Positions 1-9,121 are shown, counted from the stretch's first letter. The stretch: DNA of 64,000 nt from Emcibacteraceae bacterium (GCA_041396985.1 JAWKXO010000002.1:321501-385500); one strand, 5' to 3'. Notes: generated by a model not told the origin, from the letters alone. Translations and numbers: made by a program.

Positions 1-1
1 A

Positions 2-367
2 CGGGTCATTCCTGAAGGGAATGATAAAAATATGGAAGTGGACAGCAAAGTCCTTGCGGAAGCTGTGGACAGGGTTTCAACCATTTCATCGGATAAAACC
101 AGATCAGTTAAACTGGCGATGGATTCAGGGCAGCTCAAGCTTTCTGTAAATAGTCCGGAGCATGGAACGGCGACAGAAGAGCTTTCCGTCAGTTACGATT
201 CTGAACCAATGGAAATTGGCTTTAATTCAAGATATCTTCTGGATATTCTTGCTCAGATTGAGGGGGATGTTGTGCAGGTTTCTTTTGCCGATTCAGCGGC
301 GCCGACAATACTGAAAGATCTTACTGATGAAGGAGCGTTATATGTTCTGATGCCGATGAGAGTGTAA
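2..367 (+). CDS. dnaN: DNA polymerase III sliding clamp beta subunit, C-terminal part (cut by window edge)
   Basis: This is the last 121 residues of the replication sliding clamp, the ring that tethers DNA polymerase III to DNA. The frame is open from base 2, reading RVIPEGNDKNMEVD, so the start lies outside the window and the internal ATG at 32 is not the true start. The segment corresponds to the third clamp domain: it has the AEAVDRVSTISSDKTRSVKL stretch and ends in the characteristic VLMPMRV tail that shapes the binding pocket for clamp partners. recF follows 12 bases downstream, and gyrB after it, which is the common bacterial dnaN-recF-gyrB order. Identification is firm. Confidence 0.97.
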   Translation, partial: RVIPEGNDKNMEVDSKVLAEAVDRVSTISSDKTRSVKLAMDSGQLKLSVNSPEHGTATEELSVSYDSEPMEIGFNSRYLLDILAQIEGDVVQVSFADSAAPTILKDLTDEGALYVLMPMRV

Positions 368-379
368 CGGGAACGCCGG

Positions 380-1582
380 GTGAGCGATCTAGCGCATTCC
401 AATTCGGGCAACAATATTTCGAGTGCTTTATCCTTGGGTAAGGCACTCGTGCTTTATGTGGATCGGCTTAAGCTCAATAATTTTCGCTCTTATGACAATA
501 TGGAACTTAATGTCGGTGCCAATTCCGTGGTTCTTACAGGGACCAATGGATCGGGTAAAACCAACCTGCTTGAGGCCTTATCCTTTTTGTCGCCAGGAAG
601 GGGACTTAGAAGAGCCAAGCTTTCAGAAGTAACCAGAATTGGAGCGGCATCCCCGTGGGCGGTGGCTGGGCGTGTCATGACACCTGATGGACTGCGTCAG
701 CTCGGTAGCGGACTTTTGCAACGTGAGGACCGCATTTCTGAAAATTCTGTAGACCGTCGTATCGGAAGAGTTGACGGTGAAAATCTATCATCCCCTGCTT
801 CTTTTGGAGAAATTTTACAGATTGCCTGGCTTACACCACAAATGGACAGACTGTTTATAGAAGGCACGTCAGGTCGCAGAAGATTTCTCGATCGTCTTGT
901 GGCGGCCTATCATCCAGCGCATGCCCGTGAAGTCAATGCTTATGAGAAAGTAATGAGAGATCGGGCAAGGCTACTTTCAGACGGAAATGCAGATCCGGTA
1001 TGGTTGACGAGCCTAGAGCAGAGAATGGCTGAGCACGGAGTGGCGGTCGCAGCGGCCCGGCTAGATGCTATTAAGAAACTTTCACAGGCAATAAGGGAAA
1101 GTCAGTCGGCATTTCCAGGTGCGATACTGACAATCGGGGGAGATCTGGAGGCCGAACTGTTATCGCGTCCTGCGGTTGAGGTTGAAACAGAGTTTCTTGA
1201 ACGGCTGAAACGGACGAGAAGCCATGATGCCAGATCAGGGCGTACTTCAGTTGGCCCTCATAAAACAGATCTTCTGGTTCGTCACGCCGTAAAGGATATG
1301 CCCGCAGAACTTTGCTCAACCGGTGAGCAGAAAGCATTGCTGATAGGAATTGTTCTTGCCAGTGCCAGATTAAGTTCCGTTCAGTTTGGGGCGCCGCCTC
1401 TTTTACTGCTTGATGAGGTGGCAGCACATCTTGATGAGGAGAGGCGCGGGTTTTTGTTCGAGGAACTCCGTGATTTGGGATCACAGGTCTGGCTTACAGG
1501 AACAGATCAGTCATTATTTAAGCAAATGAAAAATAAAGCAAAATTTTTTCACTTCGAAGGCGGATTAATCGCCGAAGACTAG
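380..1582 (+). CDS. recF: DNA replication and repair protein RecF
   Basis: RecF is an SMC-like ATPase that helps load RecA at single-strand gaps through the RecFOR pathway. The 400-residue protein has the core start RLKLNNFRSYDNMEL, a Walker A GTNGSGKTN near residue 55, a signature-like STGEQKALL near 315 and a Walker B LLLLDEVAAHLDE near 345. The start is GTG at 380, 12 bases after dnaN, so the two are probably co-transcribed. This gives a roughly 28-residue N-terminal extension before the conserved core. A GTG near 449 would give a length closer to the family norm, so the exact start is uncertain. Confidence 0.96.
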   Translation: MSDLAHSNSGNNISSALSLGKALVLYVDRLKLNNFRSYDNMELNVGANSVVLTGTNGSGKTNLLEALSFLSPGRGLRRAKLSEVTRIGAASPWAVAGRVMTPDGLRQLGSGLLQREDRISENSVDRRIGRVDGENLSSPASFGEILQIAWLTPQMDRLFIEGTSGRRRFLDRLVAAYHPAHAREVNAYEKVMRDRARLLSDGNADPVWLTSLEQRMAEHGVAVAAARLDAIKKLSQAIRESQSAFPGAILTIGGDLEAELLSRPAVEVETEFLERLKRTRSHDARSGRTSVGPHKTDLLVRHAVKDMPAELCSTGEQKALLIGIVLASARLSSVQFGAPPLLLLDEVAAHLDEERRGFLFEELRDLGSQVWLTGTDQSLFKQMKNKAKFFHFEGGLIAED

Positions 1583-1590
1583 AAGAAATG

Positions 1591-1599
1591 TGCTATAGT
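1591..1599 (+). promoter_or_regulatory. Possible extended -10 promoter for gyrB
   Basis: The short gap between recF and gyrB has TGC followed by TATAGT (1594-1599), which looks like an extended -10 element. I see no good -35 at the usual spacing. This could give gyrB its own transcription in addition to read-through from recF. The call rests on motif likeness only. Confidence 0.35.
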
Positions 1600-1639
1600 G
1601 ATTTAAGTAAAATACTATTGAAGAAAAGGACGGGACTTT

Positions 1640-4084
1640 ATGTCTGAAGAAACTGAACATAAGGACGCTGCATCAGGCGCAGAAGGTTACGGCGCGGATT
1701 CAATTAAGGTGCTAAAGGGCCTTGATGCAGTAAGAAAAAGACCAGGTATGTATATTGGTGACACGGATGATGGTACCGGACTACATCATATGGTTTTCGA
1801 AGTTTCTGATAATGCGATTGATGAAAGTCTTGCCGGCTACTGCGATAAAATTCTTGTAACAATGAATGCTGACGGATCAATATCTGTGACCGATAATGGC
1901 CGTGGAGTACCGGTGGATATCCATGAGGAAGAAGGGGTTTCCGCAGCCCAGGTAATTATGACCCAGCTCCATGCCGGAGGAAAGTTTGATTCAAACAGTT
2001 ACAAGGTATCTGGCGGCCTTCATGGTGTGGGGGTTTCTGTTGTGAATGCCCTTTCTGATTATCTTGATCTTCGCATTTGGCGTAATAATAAAGAACATTA
2101 TATGCGTTTTGAACATGGCGAAGCATTAAAGGATCTTGAAATTGTTGGTGACACGCCGGGCAAAACAGGAACACAAGTCACTTTTAAGCCGTCAAAAGAT
2201 ACATTTACCAATGTTGAATTCAGCTATGAAACATTAAAACATCGGTTTCGTGAACTGGCCTTCCTGAACAGAGGAGTCCGCATTATTGTGCAGGATCATC
2301 GCACAAGTGACCATCAGGAAGTTGACCTTTATTATGAAGGGGGAATTCAGGCTTATGTCGAGTATCTTGACCGTAGCAAAACGGCATTGATTTCAGAGCC
2401 AATTACCATTGTTGGCGAAAAAGATGATGTTATTTTTGAATGTTCACTGCAGTGGAATGACAGTTATCATGAAAATGTTCTATGTTTTACCAACAATATT
2501 CCTCAAAGGGATGGTGGTACTCACTTGGCTGGGTTTCGTGGTGCTTTAACGCGGACAATTAATAACTACGCAACGACAATGGGCATTGCAAAACGTGAAA
2601 AGGTCTCCATTTCCGGGGATGACAGTCGTGAAGGTCTGACCTGTGTGTTAAGTGTTAAGGTGCCTGACCCAAAATTCTCATCACAGACCAAGGATAAGCT
2701 TGTTTCATCAGAAATCAGGCCCGTTGTTGAAGGCTTGACCAATGAAAAACTTGGACAGTGGTTTGAAGAGCATCCTGTTGAGGCAAAAATCATTATTGGG
2801 AAAATTTGTGAAGCGGCGGCGGCTCGCGAAGCGGCCCGCAAAGCAAGGGAGCTGACCAGACGAAAAGGAGTGCTTGATATTTCCTCACTGCCAGGGAAGC
2901 TGGCCGATTGTCAGGAGCGGGACCCGGAAAAAGCTGAAATTTTTATCGTTGAGGGTGATAGCGCCGGCGGCAGTGCCAAACAGGGCCGCCACCGTAAAAA
3001 CCAGGCAATTCTGCCCCTTAAGGGTAAAATTCTTAATGTGGAGAGAGCGCGATTTGACCGGATGCTTGGCTCGCAGGAAATTGGTACATTGATCACTGCA
3101 CTAGGCACAGGGATTGGGCGAGACGATTTTGATATCGAAAAGCTGCGGTATCATAAAGTCATCATCATGACTGATGCTGACGTCGATGGTGCCCATATCC
3201 GAACATTGCTGCTGACATTTTTTTACAGACAAATGCCTCAGCTAATTGAAAAAGGGTATCTTTATATTGCACAGCCACCGCTTTATAAAGTCAGCCGGGG
3301 AAAATCAGAAGTTTATCTGAAAGATGATCCTGCGCTGGAAGAATATCTGATTTCCCAGACGTTAGAGGAAATGATGCTAACACTGGCAGATGGAACCCAG
3401 ATTGCCGGAAATGATCTGGCGGATCTTGTTGAAAGTACGCGCCGGGTCAACCGGGTACTTGCCCACGTCTCCAATCGTTATAATAAGGAAATTATTGAAG
3501 AGTTGGCAGTGCTTGGCGCACTTAATGAAGACACGCTAATCAGAGGAAACGGTGCGAAGGAAATTCTGGAAAAAGTGACAAAGCGGCTTAATGAGCGGGC
3601 CAGTGTCGGAGAAGATAACTGGAGCGCAAAGCTTGACGAAGACGGCAATGGGGTCATTTTCACCCAGGAAATTCGTGGGATTAAAGATGTTTACCGCGTT
3701 GATGCCAATTTCATCACTTCAGCAGAGGCCCTCAAGCTGAACGAAGCGGCGGCAGAAAGAGCAGAGGTTTTCTCCGCGCCGTCAACCATTACACGAAAAG
3801 AAGAAAGTAATGAAATTCATCTGCCAAGCGCATTGCTGCAGTGCATTATTCAATATGGCCGTAAAGGACTTTCCATTCAGCGCTATAAGGGATTGGGAGA
3901 AATGAACCCCGACCAGCTTTGGGAAACCACTCTCGACCCTGAAGCCAGAAGCCTGCTTAAGGTAAAAGTCAGTCATGGTGATACGGCAGATGAAATATTC
4001 TCCAAATTAATGGGGGATGTTGTTGAACCAAGACGGGAATTTATTCAGGATAATGCATTAAGTGTAGCAAATCTGGACGTTTAA
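1640..4084 (+). CDS. gyrB: DNA gyrase subunit B
   Basis: ATPase subunit of the type IIA topoisomerase that introduces negative supercoils. At 814 residues it has normal GyrB length. Visible landmarks are VRKRPGMYIGDT near residue 35, the GHKL ATP-binding elements NAIDE and DNGRGVP, and GGLHGVGVSVVNAL near 125. The Toprim domain follows, with FIVEGDSAGGSAKQGR near 435 and metal-binding TDADVDGAHIRTLLLTFF near 515. The C-terminal QRYKGLGEMNPDQLWETT box is also present. The ATG at 1640 follows a purine-rich AAGAAAAGGACGGG ribosome site. A terminator lies directly downstream. Nothing looks unusual. Confidence 0.99.
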   Translation: MSEETEHKDAASGAEGYGADSIKVLKGLDAVRKRPGMYIGDTDDGTGLHHMVFEVSDNAIDESLAGYCDKILVTMNADGSISVTDNGRGVPVDIHEEEGVSAAQVIMTQLHAGGKFDSNSYKVSGGLHGVGVSVVNALSDYLDLRIWRNNKEHYMRFEHGEALKDLEIVGDTPGKTGTQVTFKPSKDTFTNVEFSYETLKHRFRELAFLNRGVRIIVQDHRTSDHQEVDLYYEGGIQAYVEYLDRSKTALISEPITIVGEKDDVIFECSLQWNDSYHENVLCFTNNIPQRDGGTHLAGFRGALTRTINNYATTMGIAKREKVSISGDDSREGLTCVLSVKVPDPKFSSQTKDKLVSSEIRPVVEGLTNEKLGQWFEEHPVEAKIIIGKICEAAAAREAARKARELTRRKGVLDISSLPGKLADCQERDPEKAEIFIVEGDSAGGSAKQGRHRKNQAILPLKGKILNVERARFDRMLGSQEIGTLITALGTGIGRDDFDIEKLRYHKVIIMTDADVDGAHIRTLLLTFFYRQMPQLIEKGYLYIAQPPLYKVSRGKSEVYLKDDPALEEYLISQTLEEMMLTLADGTQIAGNDLADLVESTRRVNRVLAHVSNRYNKEIIEELAVLGALNEDTLIRGNGAKEILEKVTKRLNERASVGEDNWSAKLDEDGNGVIFTQEIRGIKDVYRVDANFITSAEALKLNEAAAERAEVFSAPSTITRKEESNEIHLPSALLQCIIQYGRKGLSIQRYKGLGEMNPDQLWETTLDPEARSLLKVKVSHGDTADEIFSKLMGDVVEPRREFIQDNALSVANLDV

Positions 4085-4105
4085 TTCGGGATAAATTAAG
4101 AAAAG

Positions 4106-4131
4106 AAAAGCGGGAATTACCCGCTTTTTTT
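4106..4131 (+). terminator. Rho-independent terminator of gyrB
   Basis: The stem AAAGCGGG (4107-4114) pairs with CCCGCTTT (4120-4127) around the loop AATTA, followed by a run of T. It begins about 22 bases after the gyrB stop. Its T tract touches the stop codon of the convergent gene at 4130, so transcription of the two genes meets here. Confidence 0.85.
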
Positions 4132-4663
4132 ATTTATTAAACTGTTCTTCATGAAGCCAGGCTGTATGTTTTAGCGTTTTTTTGCTTTTTGCCCATTCGA
4201 TCATCATTTCAGGGGCAATTTCATGTAATTTCTTCATTTCATCTTCGCTCGCTGTATCATAGGCGAGTTCCAGCCGATGACCATCAGGATCACGAAAATA
4301 GATTGACTGGAAAATATGATGATTGGTTGGACCAATGACCTCAATGCCATCTTTTTCCAGCCGGGACTTTGCCTTCATCAGGGTTTTTTCATCAGCAACT
4401 TTAAAAGCAATATGCTGAACCCAGTCTGGCGTATTTTTATCCCAGCCCATTTTAGGGGAATTGGGCACTTCAAAAAAAGCAAGAACGTTTCCATTGCCGG
4501 CATCCAGAAAAATATGAATATAGGGGTCTGGCTCACCAGTTGAGGGGACTTTGTCCTCAGAAATGGCAAGAACCAGATCCATATCCATATACTTTTTGTA
4601 AAACTCAACGGTTTTGTTTGCATCCATACAGCGATAGGCAACGTGGTGAATTTTTTCTAGCAT
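4130..4663 (-). CDS. VOC (glyoxalase/dioxygenase fold) family protein
   Basis: A 177-residue vicinal-oxygen-chelate family protein. The paired beta-alpha-beta-beta-beta modules show in IHHVAYRC near the start, WVQHIAFKV in the middle and FRDPDGHRLELAYD near residue 145. The two histidines and the late glutamate are the usual metal ligands of the fold. Substrate cannot be assigned: relatives include glyoxalase I, dioxygenases and resistance proteins. I chose the ATG at 4663 because GAGG sits nine bases upstream, whereas a TTG five codons earlier has no ribosome site. A strong sigma70-like promoter lies upstream. The gene converges on gyrB. Confidence 0.85.
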   Translation of the reverse strand: MLEKIHHVAYRCMDANKTVEFYKKYMDMDLVLAISEDKVPSTGEPDPYIHIFLDAGNGNVLAFFEVPNSPKMGWDKNTPDWVQHIAFKVADEKTLMKAKSRLEKDGIEVIGPTNHHIFQSIYFRDPDGHRLELAYDTASEDEMKKLHEIAPEMMIEWAKSKKTLKHTAWLHEEQFNK

Positions 4664-4692
4664 CTTAAAATTCCTCAAGAAAGTATGATATT

Positions 4693-4721
4693 ATAATAGT
4701 TACATATGAAACTAATGTCAA
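4693..4721 (-). promoter_or_regulatory. Sigma70-type promoter for the VOC gene
   Basis: On the minus strand TTGACA (complement of 4716-4721) is followed by a 17-base spacer and TATTAT (complement of 4693-4698), overlapping a TATAAT-like sequence. The -35 is perfect and the spacing ideal, and it lies about 30 bases upstream of the VOC start. Confidence 0.7.
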
Positions 4722-4743
4722 GTTAATTATCGGAATAACAAGC

Positions 4744-4772
4744 TTGTCATAATTTGGCCCTTCTCTTATTGT
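4744..4772 (+). promoter_or_regulatory. Candidate promoter for the class A PBP gene
   Basis: TTGTCA (4744-4749), a 17-base spacer and TATTGT (4767-4772) lie about 27 bases upstream of the PBP start. Match and spacing are reasonable for a sigma70 promoter. Confidence 0.5.
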
Positions 4773-4798
4773 CTTTTATGCGAAAGTTTAGGTGAAGT

Positions 4799-6682
4799 AT
4801 GGATTGGCCAGGTCGGAAAAAAACAAAATCCAGAAAAGAGGCGATAGCCAAGATAGACAAAACCAAGGCACCAAGGACGGGCTTTGCGAAGTTTTTCTAT
4901 GGGCTTTTTGTCGTCATCGTCTGGGGCATAATATTGCTTATTCCGCTGGTGGTTTATTATGCATATGATCTACCTGACATAGCCAATATTGATAAAACAA
5001 ATTCACAGTCAACCATTATGGTCATGGACAGAAACGGTGAGGTCGTATCAACATACGGGGATGTATTTGGTGAATGGCTTGATTATGAGGAAATACCCCC
5101 AGCGCTCATTGAGGCCGTTATTGCCACTGAAGATAGACGATTTTTCGACCATAAAGGAATTGATGTCCGTGGCCTTGGTCGTGCTGTAATGAATAATTTA
5201 ATGGCAGGAAGTATGGTGGAAGGTGGCAGTACCATTTCGCAACAGCTGGCCAAAAATCTTTACTTAAATTCAAACCGGACTTTTAAACGTAAAATACAGG
5301 AACTGCTTCTCAGTTTTCTGCTTGAAATGAAACTCGACAAGCAGGAAATTATGACAATTTACCTGAACCGCGTTTATTTTGGGACCGGCGCATATGGCAT
5401 TGACGCGGCTGCAAGAACGATATTTGATCATAGTGCCCGCACTTTAACGCTAACAGAAGCTGCAATGCTGGCGGGTATGTTAAAAGGGCCAGCCCTTTAT
5501 TCACCGTTACGGGATGTTCAAAGATCTTATAGCCGCACTTCAATTGTGCTCGACAATATGGTCGAAGTGGGCTTTATCGATCAGGCTGCCGCGAATAGTG
5601 CGAGAAAAAAAAGTGTTAATATTAAAAATACTGAAGCAGGTGGCGATGTTCGTTATTTTTCGGATTGGATCGTTGAGCAAATTCCAGACCTGATTGGCAA
5701 TGTAAATGAACCAATCGTTGTATACACAACTTTGGTGCCGGAAATGCAGCAGATGGCAGCCAATGCAGTAAGGCAGGTATTAAACCGCCAGGAAAGGTTT
5801 AAAGATTCCCAGGCAGCCCTTGTTTCGATGGATTATGACGGTGCCGTCAGGGCGCTCATCGGCGGTAAGGATTATAATGAAAGCCAGTTTAACAGGGCCG
5901 TTCACGCACAAAGACAGCCGGGAAGCGCTTTTAAATTATTTGTTTATCTTGCAGCACTTGAAGCCGGATATGGTCCACTGACAGTTATGAGAGACAGCCC
6001 CATCATCCTTGATGGTTGGGCGCCTAAAAATTATAGTGAAACTTATCTTGGTGATGTAACGCTAGAAGACGCATTTGCCAAATCCATCAATACTGTCGCC
6101 GTAAAATTATCAGAAAGGATTGACAGACGATCAGTGGTTGATATGGCAAAACGACTGGGTATTTCGTCCCCGATCACGGCCGAACCTAGTCTGGCATTGG
6201 GCACTTCTGAACTTAACCTACTCGAGCTTACGGCTGCCTATAGTGTAGTTGCCCGTGGTGGTATTGAAACAAAACCATACGGTATAATTGAAATACAAAA
6301 TAGTGCCGGGCAAATTTTATACCGCCATATGCCGGGGCCGGAAGTCCGGCTTTTGGATCAGGAAGTAGCCTTTACAATGAATTCCATGCTCCAGAATACA
6401 GTTGCGACCGGGACAGCGCGCGCCGCTTTAATGGATTTTCCGGTTGCAGGAAAAACAGGGACTACTCAAGATTATAAAGACGCACTATTTGTTGGATACG
6501 GAAAGGATATGATTAACGGCGTTTGGGTTGGCAAAGATGACAGCACACCAATGTTAGGGGTAACGGGTGGCGGAGCACCGGCAAATATCTGGAAAAATTT
6601 CATGTACCGCGTTTCCACAGGAAGGAATGATGTAACTCTGGAAACGCCAAATGTAACACCAAGGTCTAAACCGGTTCAGTAG
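4799..6682 (+). CDS. Class A penicillin-binding protein (PBP1a family; glycosyltransferase + transpeptidase)
   Basis: Bifunctional peptidoglycan synthase of 627 residues, anchored by one N-terminal membrane helix (about 33-58) after a basic cytoplasmic tail. The GT51 glycosyltransferase domain shows EDRRFFDHKGID with the catalytic Glu near residue 110, GGSTISQQLAKN near 142 and RKIQELLLS. The transpeptidase domain has the catalytic SxxK as GSAFK near 378, SxN as KSIN near 430, and KTGTTQ near 556. It is shorter than E. coli PBP1a because it lacks the long inserted OB region. AGGTGAAG precedes the ATG. Its last 17 bases overlap the convergent YgjP-like gene. Confidence 0.95.
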   Translation: MDWPGRKKTKSRKEAIAKIDKTKAPRTGFAKFFYGLFVVIVWGIILLIPLVVYYAYDLPDIANIDKTNSQSTIMVMDRNGEVVSTYGDVFGEWLDYEEIPPALIEAVIATEDRRFFDHKGIDVRGLGRAVMNNLMAGSMVEGGSTISQQLAKNLYLNSNRTFKRKIQELLLSFLLEMKLDKQEIMTIYLNRVYFGTGAYGIDAAARTIFDHSARTLTLTEAAMLAGMLKGPALYSPLRDVQRSYSRTSIVLDNMVEVGFIDQAAANSARKKSVNIKNTEAGGDVRYFSDWIVEQIPDLIGNVNEPIVVYTTLVPEMQQMAANAVRQVLNRQERFKDSQAALVSMDYDGAVRALIGGKDYNESQFNRAVHAQRQPGSAFKLFVYLAALEAGYGPLTVMRDSPIILDGWAPKNYSETYLGDVTLEDAFAKSINTVAVKLSERIDRRSVVDMAKRLGISSPITAEPSLALGTSELNLLELTAAYSVVARGGIETKPYGIIEIQNSAGQILYRHMPGPEVRLLDQEVAFTMNSMLQNTVATGTARAALMDFPVAGKTGTTQDYKDALFVGYGKDMINGVWVGKDDSTPMLGVTGGGAPANIWKNFMYRVSTGRNDVTLETPNVTPRSKPVQ

Positions 6683-7370
6683 CTTTTGGTGCTTCACTTA
6701 AAATGAACATTAGTTGCTGGCCTTCACCTTTTAACCATTTTCTTGATGCAAGTGCATTGTCAACCAGACCGTCAACAACCTTCCAGAAGGCTGGGCTGTG
6801 ATTCATTTCCTGCAGATGGGCCACTTCATGGGCAACAACATAGTGTAATATATGCGGCGGAGTCATAATAAGCCGCCATGAGAAAGAGAGTGTTCCCGAG
6901 GATGAGCAACTCCCCCATCGGCTTTTGGTATCTTTAATTTGTATTCGGTTAAATTTTTTACCAATTTCAGAGGCCATTTCAAATGCCAGAGACTCAATTG
7001 TTTTTTTGGCATATTTTTTCATATAATTTTCTAGCCGTTTCGAAAATCCATGAATAGGCCCTCCGACAATAATTTGTCCTTCAGAAATAGTGACATTGCC
7101 ACGACAGTCAGGGTTATGTGCAATCAGATAGTCAATGCCTTCAATAGGAATTTTATAACCGGGATAAAGAAAGCGACATTCCGGGGATTTATTTCGCTGT
7201 TTTTGAAGCCAGGAAACATGCTTGCGTGCAAATTTCAAGGCATCTTGTTCACTGCTTCTGTAGGGCAGGGTTACAATCGCTTTATCATTTAATGCGTCAT
7301 AGCGGAGCTTAAAACTTCGGGCTCTTTTATGTTTTTTAAAGACGAGAGGAATATTGATCACATCATCCAT
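6666..7370 (-). CDS. YgjP-like (DUF45) zinc metallopeptidase-fold protein
   Basis: A 234-residue member of the YgjP/DUF45 family, related to SprT and wss-type metalloproteins. The family mark is the HExxH zinc motif in VVAHEVAHLQEMNHSPAFW near residue 190, preceded by DTKSRWGSCSSSGTLSFSWRL near 150. Family members are annotated as M48-like metal-dependent hydrolases, but substrates are mostly unknown. The start overlaps the ycgN stop by eight bases, so the two are translationally linked in a three-gene minus-strand run led by SCO1. The 3' end overlaps the PBP gene tail-to-tail. Confidence 0.88.
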   Translation of the reverse strand: MDDVINIPLVFKKHKRARSFKLRYDALNDKAIVTLPYRSSEQDALKFARKHVSWLQKQRNKSPECRFLYPGYKIPIEGIDYLIAHNPDCRGNVTISEGQIIVGGPIHGFSKRLENYMKKYAKKTIESLAFEMASEIGKKFNRIQIKDTKSRWGSCSSSGTLSFSWRLIMTPPHILHYVVAHEVAHLQEMNHSPAFWKVVDGLVDNALASRKWLKGEGQQLMFILSEAPKATEPV

Positions 7371-7818
7371 GAGAAAATTCTTTCAGGTTAATGATATGAT
7401 CTTCCAGATCACCCGCATCTCTTTCGGAGATAACCTTGTTAATTACTGAAACGCCAATTTTATGGATGGTTTCGCGATCCCCACTGATTAAATGGTGCCA
7501 AGGGAATAAGTCTTTATTTTCTGAAATAAGCCGATAAGCACAGGTTTCAGGCAGCCACTTAAACTGGTCAACATATTCAGGTTTTAAAATCACACAGTCC
7601 GGAACCAGATTCTTTCTCTTTTCATAGTTTTTGCAGCGGCACGACTTAATATCAAGAAGCCGACAGGCAACATCGGTATAGGCAATTTCACCAGTATCAG
7701 CATCTTCGAGCTTATGCAGACAGCAAAGTCCGCATCCGTCGCACAACGCTTCCCATTCTTCGGTGGTCATTTCGGAGAGGGATTTACGTTTCCAAAAGGG
7801 AATTTTTTGCTTTGTCAT
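7363..7818 (-). CDS. ycgN: YcgN family cysteine-cluster protein (UPF0260)
   Basis: A 151-residue YcgN/UPF0260 protein. Conserved cysteines occur as LCDGCGLCCLHK near residue 26, then CRLL, SCRCKNY and PDCVIL, followed by WLPETCAYRL and the family segment FPWHHLISG. The CxxCxxCC pattern belongs to the zinc/iron-chelating (CxxCxxCC) superfamily; the biochemical role is not established. Its ATG overlaps the stop of the SCO gene by four bases (ATGA), a sign of coupled translation. Being with a copper chaperone suggests a metal-related role, but this is inference only. Confidence 0.92.
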   Translation of the reverse strand: MTKQKIPFWKRKSLSEMTTEEWEALCDGCGLCCLHKLEDADTGEIAYTDVACRLLDIKSCRCKNYEKRKNLVPDCVILKPEYVDQFKWLPETCAYRLISENKDLFPWHHLISGDRETIHKIGVSVINKVISERDAGDLEDHIINLKEFSHG

Positions 7819-8432
7819 TTGTTCATGTAAGATGCAATTTTGGCAGCCATTTCCTCAGCATCTTCACCATGATTAAAATGTTGTAAAAATATACCGTCTT
7901 TATCCATAAGATAGGTATATGCCGTATGATCAACCAGATAGTCAGGTGAATCATCCGCTTTTGCAGCATATACGCGGTACGCTTTTTTAATCTTATTTAT
8001 CTGCTCAACAGTTCCGGTAAGTCCGATAAGTTTTTCATGAAAGAAAGTCACATATTCAGCCATAGTTTCAACTGTGTCGCGTTCAGGATCAACTGTTACA
8101 AAAACAGGATTTATCTGGTCCAGCTGTTCTGGTGTTAAATAACGGAGAGCATCTGCCATAATCTGAAGATCCATGGGGCAAACATCCGGACAATAGGTGT
8201 ATCCAAAATAGACAAGCATATATTTCCCGAGAAAATCCTTTTCCGTAACGGGTTTACCCAAATGATTAACAAGTTCAAACGGGCCACCAATCAAGGCCCG
8301 GCTATTTTCAACAGCTGTTGGCGTTCTGTCAGTCTTCATAAAGCTGAACCAGGCCAATATTGCTATCAGGGTAAGGGCGACTATTATAAATAACCTGATA
8401 AAGACTTTGTAGCGGGCTACATGTTGACTCAT
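7815..8432 (-). CDS. SCO1/SenC family copper chaperone (cytochrome c oxidase assembly)
   Basis: A 205-residue thioredoxin-fold protein with one N-terminal membrane anchor (about residues 11-29) and a periplasmic domain. The copper ligands are visible as YTYCPDVCP (two Cys of CxxxC) near residue 80 and the conserved His in VDHTAYTYLMD near 168. SCO proteins deliver copper to, or reduce, the CuA site of subunit II of cytochrome c oxidase. It is first in a minus-strand operon with ycgN and the YgjP-like gene. The divergent ankyrin gene starts 93 bases away. Family identity is firm; the exact partner is inferred. Confidence 0.94.
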   Translation of the reverse strand: MSQHVARYKVFIRLFIIVALTLIAILAWFSFMKTDRTPTAVENSRALIGGPFELVNHLGKPVTEKDFLGKYMLVYFGYTYCPDVCPMDLQIMADALRYLTPEQLDQINPVFVTVDPERDTVETMAEYVTFFHEKLIGLTGTVEQINKIKKAYRVYAAKADDSPDYLVDHTAYTYLMDKDGIFLQHFNHGEDAEEMAAKIASYMNK

Positions 8433-8525
8433 TGGACGTTACACTTCATGTTAGGTTAAGAATAGACTAGTAATATGTAATGTTATAGTATGGAGTGAAT
8501 AAAAATTAAAGTCCGGAGTTTAGGT

Positions 8526-9113
8526 ATGAGCCTTAAAAAACATATCAGTTCAACTTTACTGATGATAATTATAACGACTTTTCCTGTTGGAGGGTATGTG
8601 TTTGCACAGCAGGGGAGTATGTCAGATTCTTATAAGCTGTTAAAATCGGTTAAAGACAAAAACTATTCTGACCTTAGAAATTATCTACAAAAAGGCACCA
8701 ATGTAAATACCAGAGATTATAATGATGGTGAGACACCGTTATACCTTGCAACACTGGAGAAAGACAAGGTAATGGTCACATTTTTGCTTGCCAATAATGC
8801 CAATACGGACTTGTCAGTGAAATCAACAGGGGAAACTCCCCTTATGGTGGCTGTCAGATTACGGGCCCATGAAATACTAAAAATGCTGATATCACAGCGT
8901 GCAGATCTTAATATTAAAGATAAAAACGGTGAAACAGCACTTTATAAAGCGGTACAGTTAAATGACCGTGCTTCAGTGAAAGAGTTACTTGATGCGAAGG
9001 CGGACTGGTCACTCGCCGATAATACTGGTCGAACTCCTTATGATCTAACTTTGGAAAATAGAAGATTAAGATCAATTCAACAGATGCTCGATGAAGCAGG
9101 CGCTGAATATTAG
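8526..9113 (+). CDS. Exported ankyrin-repeat protein
   Basis: A 195-residue protein with a Sec-type signal peptide (basic KK, hydrophobic core, cleavage probably after VFA near residue 27) followed by about four ankyrin repeats, such as DGETPLYLATLEKDKVMVTF, TGETPLMVAVRLRAHEILKM, NGETALYKAVQLNDRASVKE and TGRTPYDLTLENRRLRSIQQ. Ankyrin repeats bind other proteins, so this is probably a small periplasmic binding module. The ligand is unknown. Some bacterial periplasmic ankyrin proteins protect against oxidative stress, but nothing here proves that. GGAG lies upstream of the ATG. The gene ends nine bases before the convergent EAL-like gene. Confidence 0.85.
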   Translation: MSLKKHISSTLLMIIITTFPVGGYVFAQQGSMSDSYKLLKSVKDKNYSDLRNYLQKGTNVNTRDYNDGETPLYLATLEKDKVMVTFLLANNANTDLSVKSTGETPLMVAVRLRAHEILKMLISQRADLNIKDKNGETALYKAVQLNDRASVKELLDAKADWSLADNTGRTPYDLTLENRRLRSIQQMLDEAGAEY

Positions 9114-9121
9114 AAGAAAAT

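Noticed and set aside
1..380. Replication origin near dnaN-recF-gyrB
   Set aside because: The origin is often near dnaA-dnaN, but no dnaA, DnaA-box cluster or AT-rich unwinding region is visible in the window.
1071..1484. Long antisense frames in recF, gyrB, gltB, ccmF and other genes
   Set aside because: They lie opposite well-identified conserved genes, lack ribosome sites and have low-complexity composition, as expected of shadow frames.
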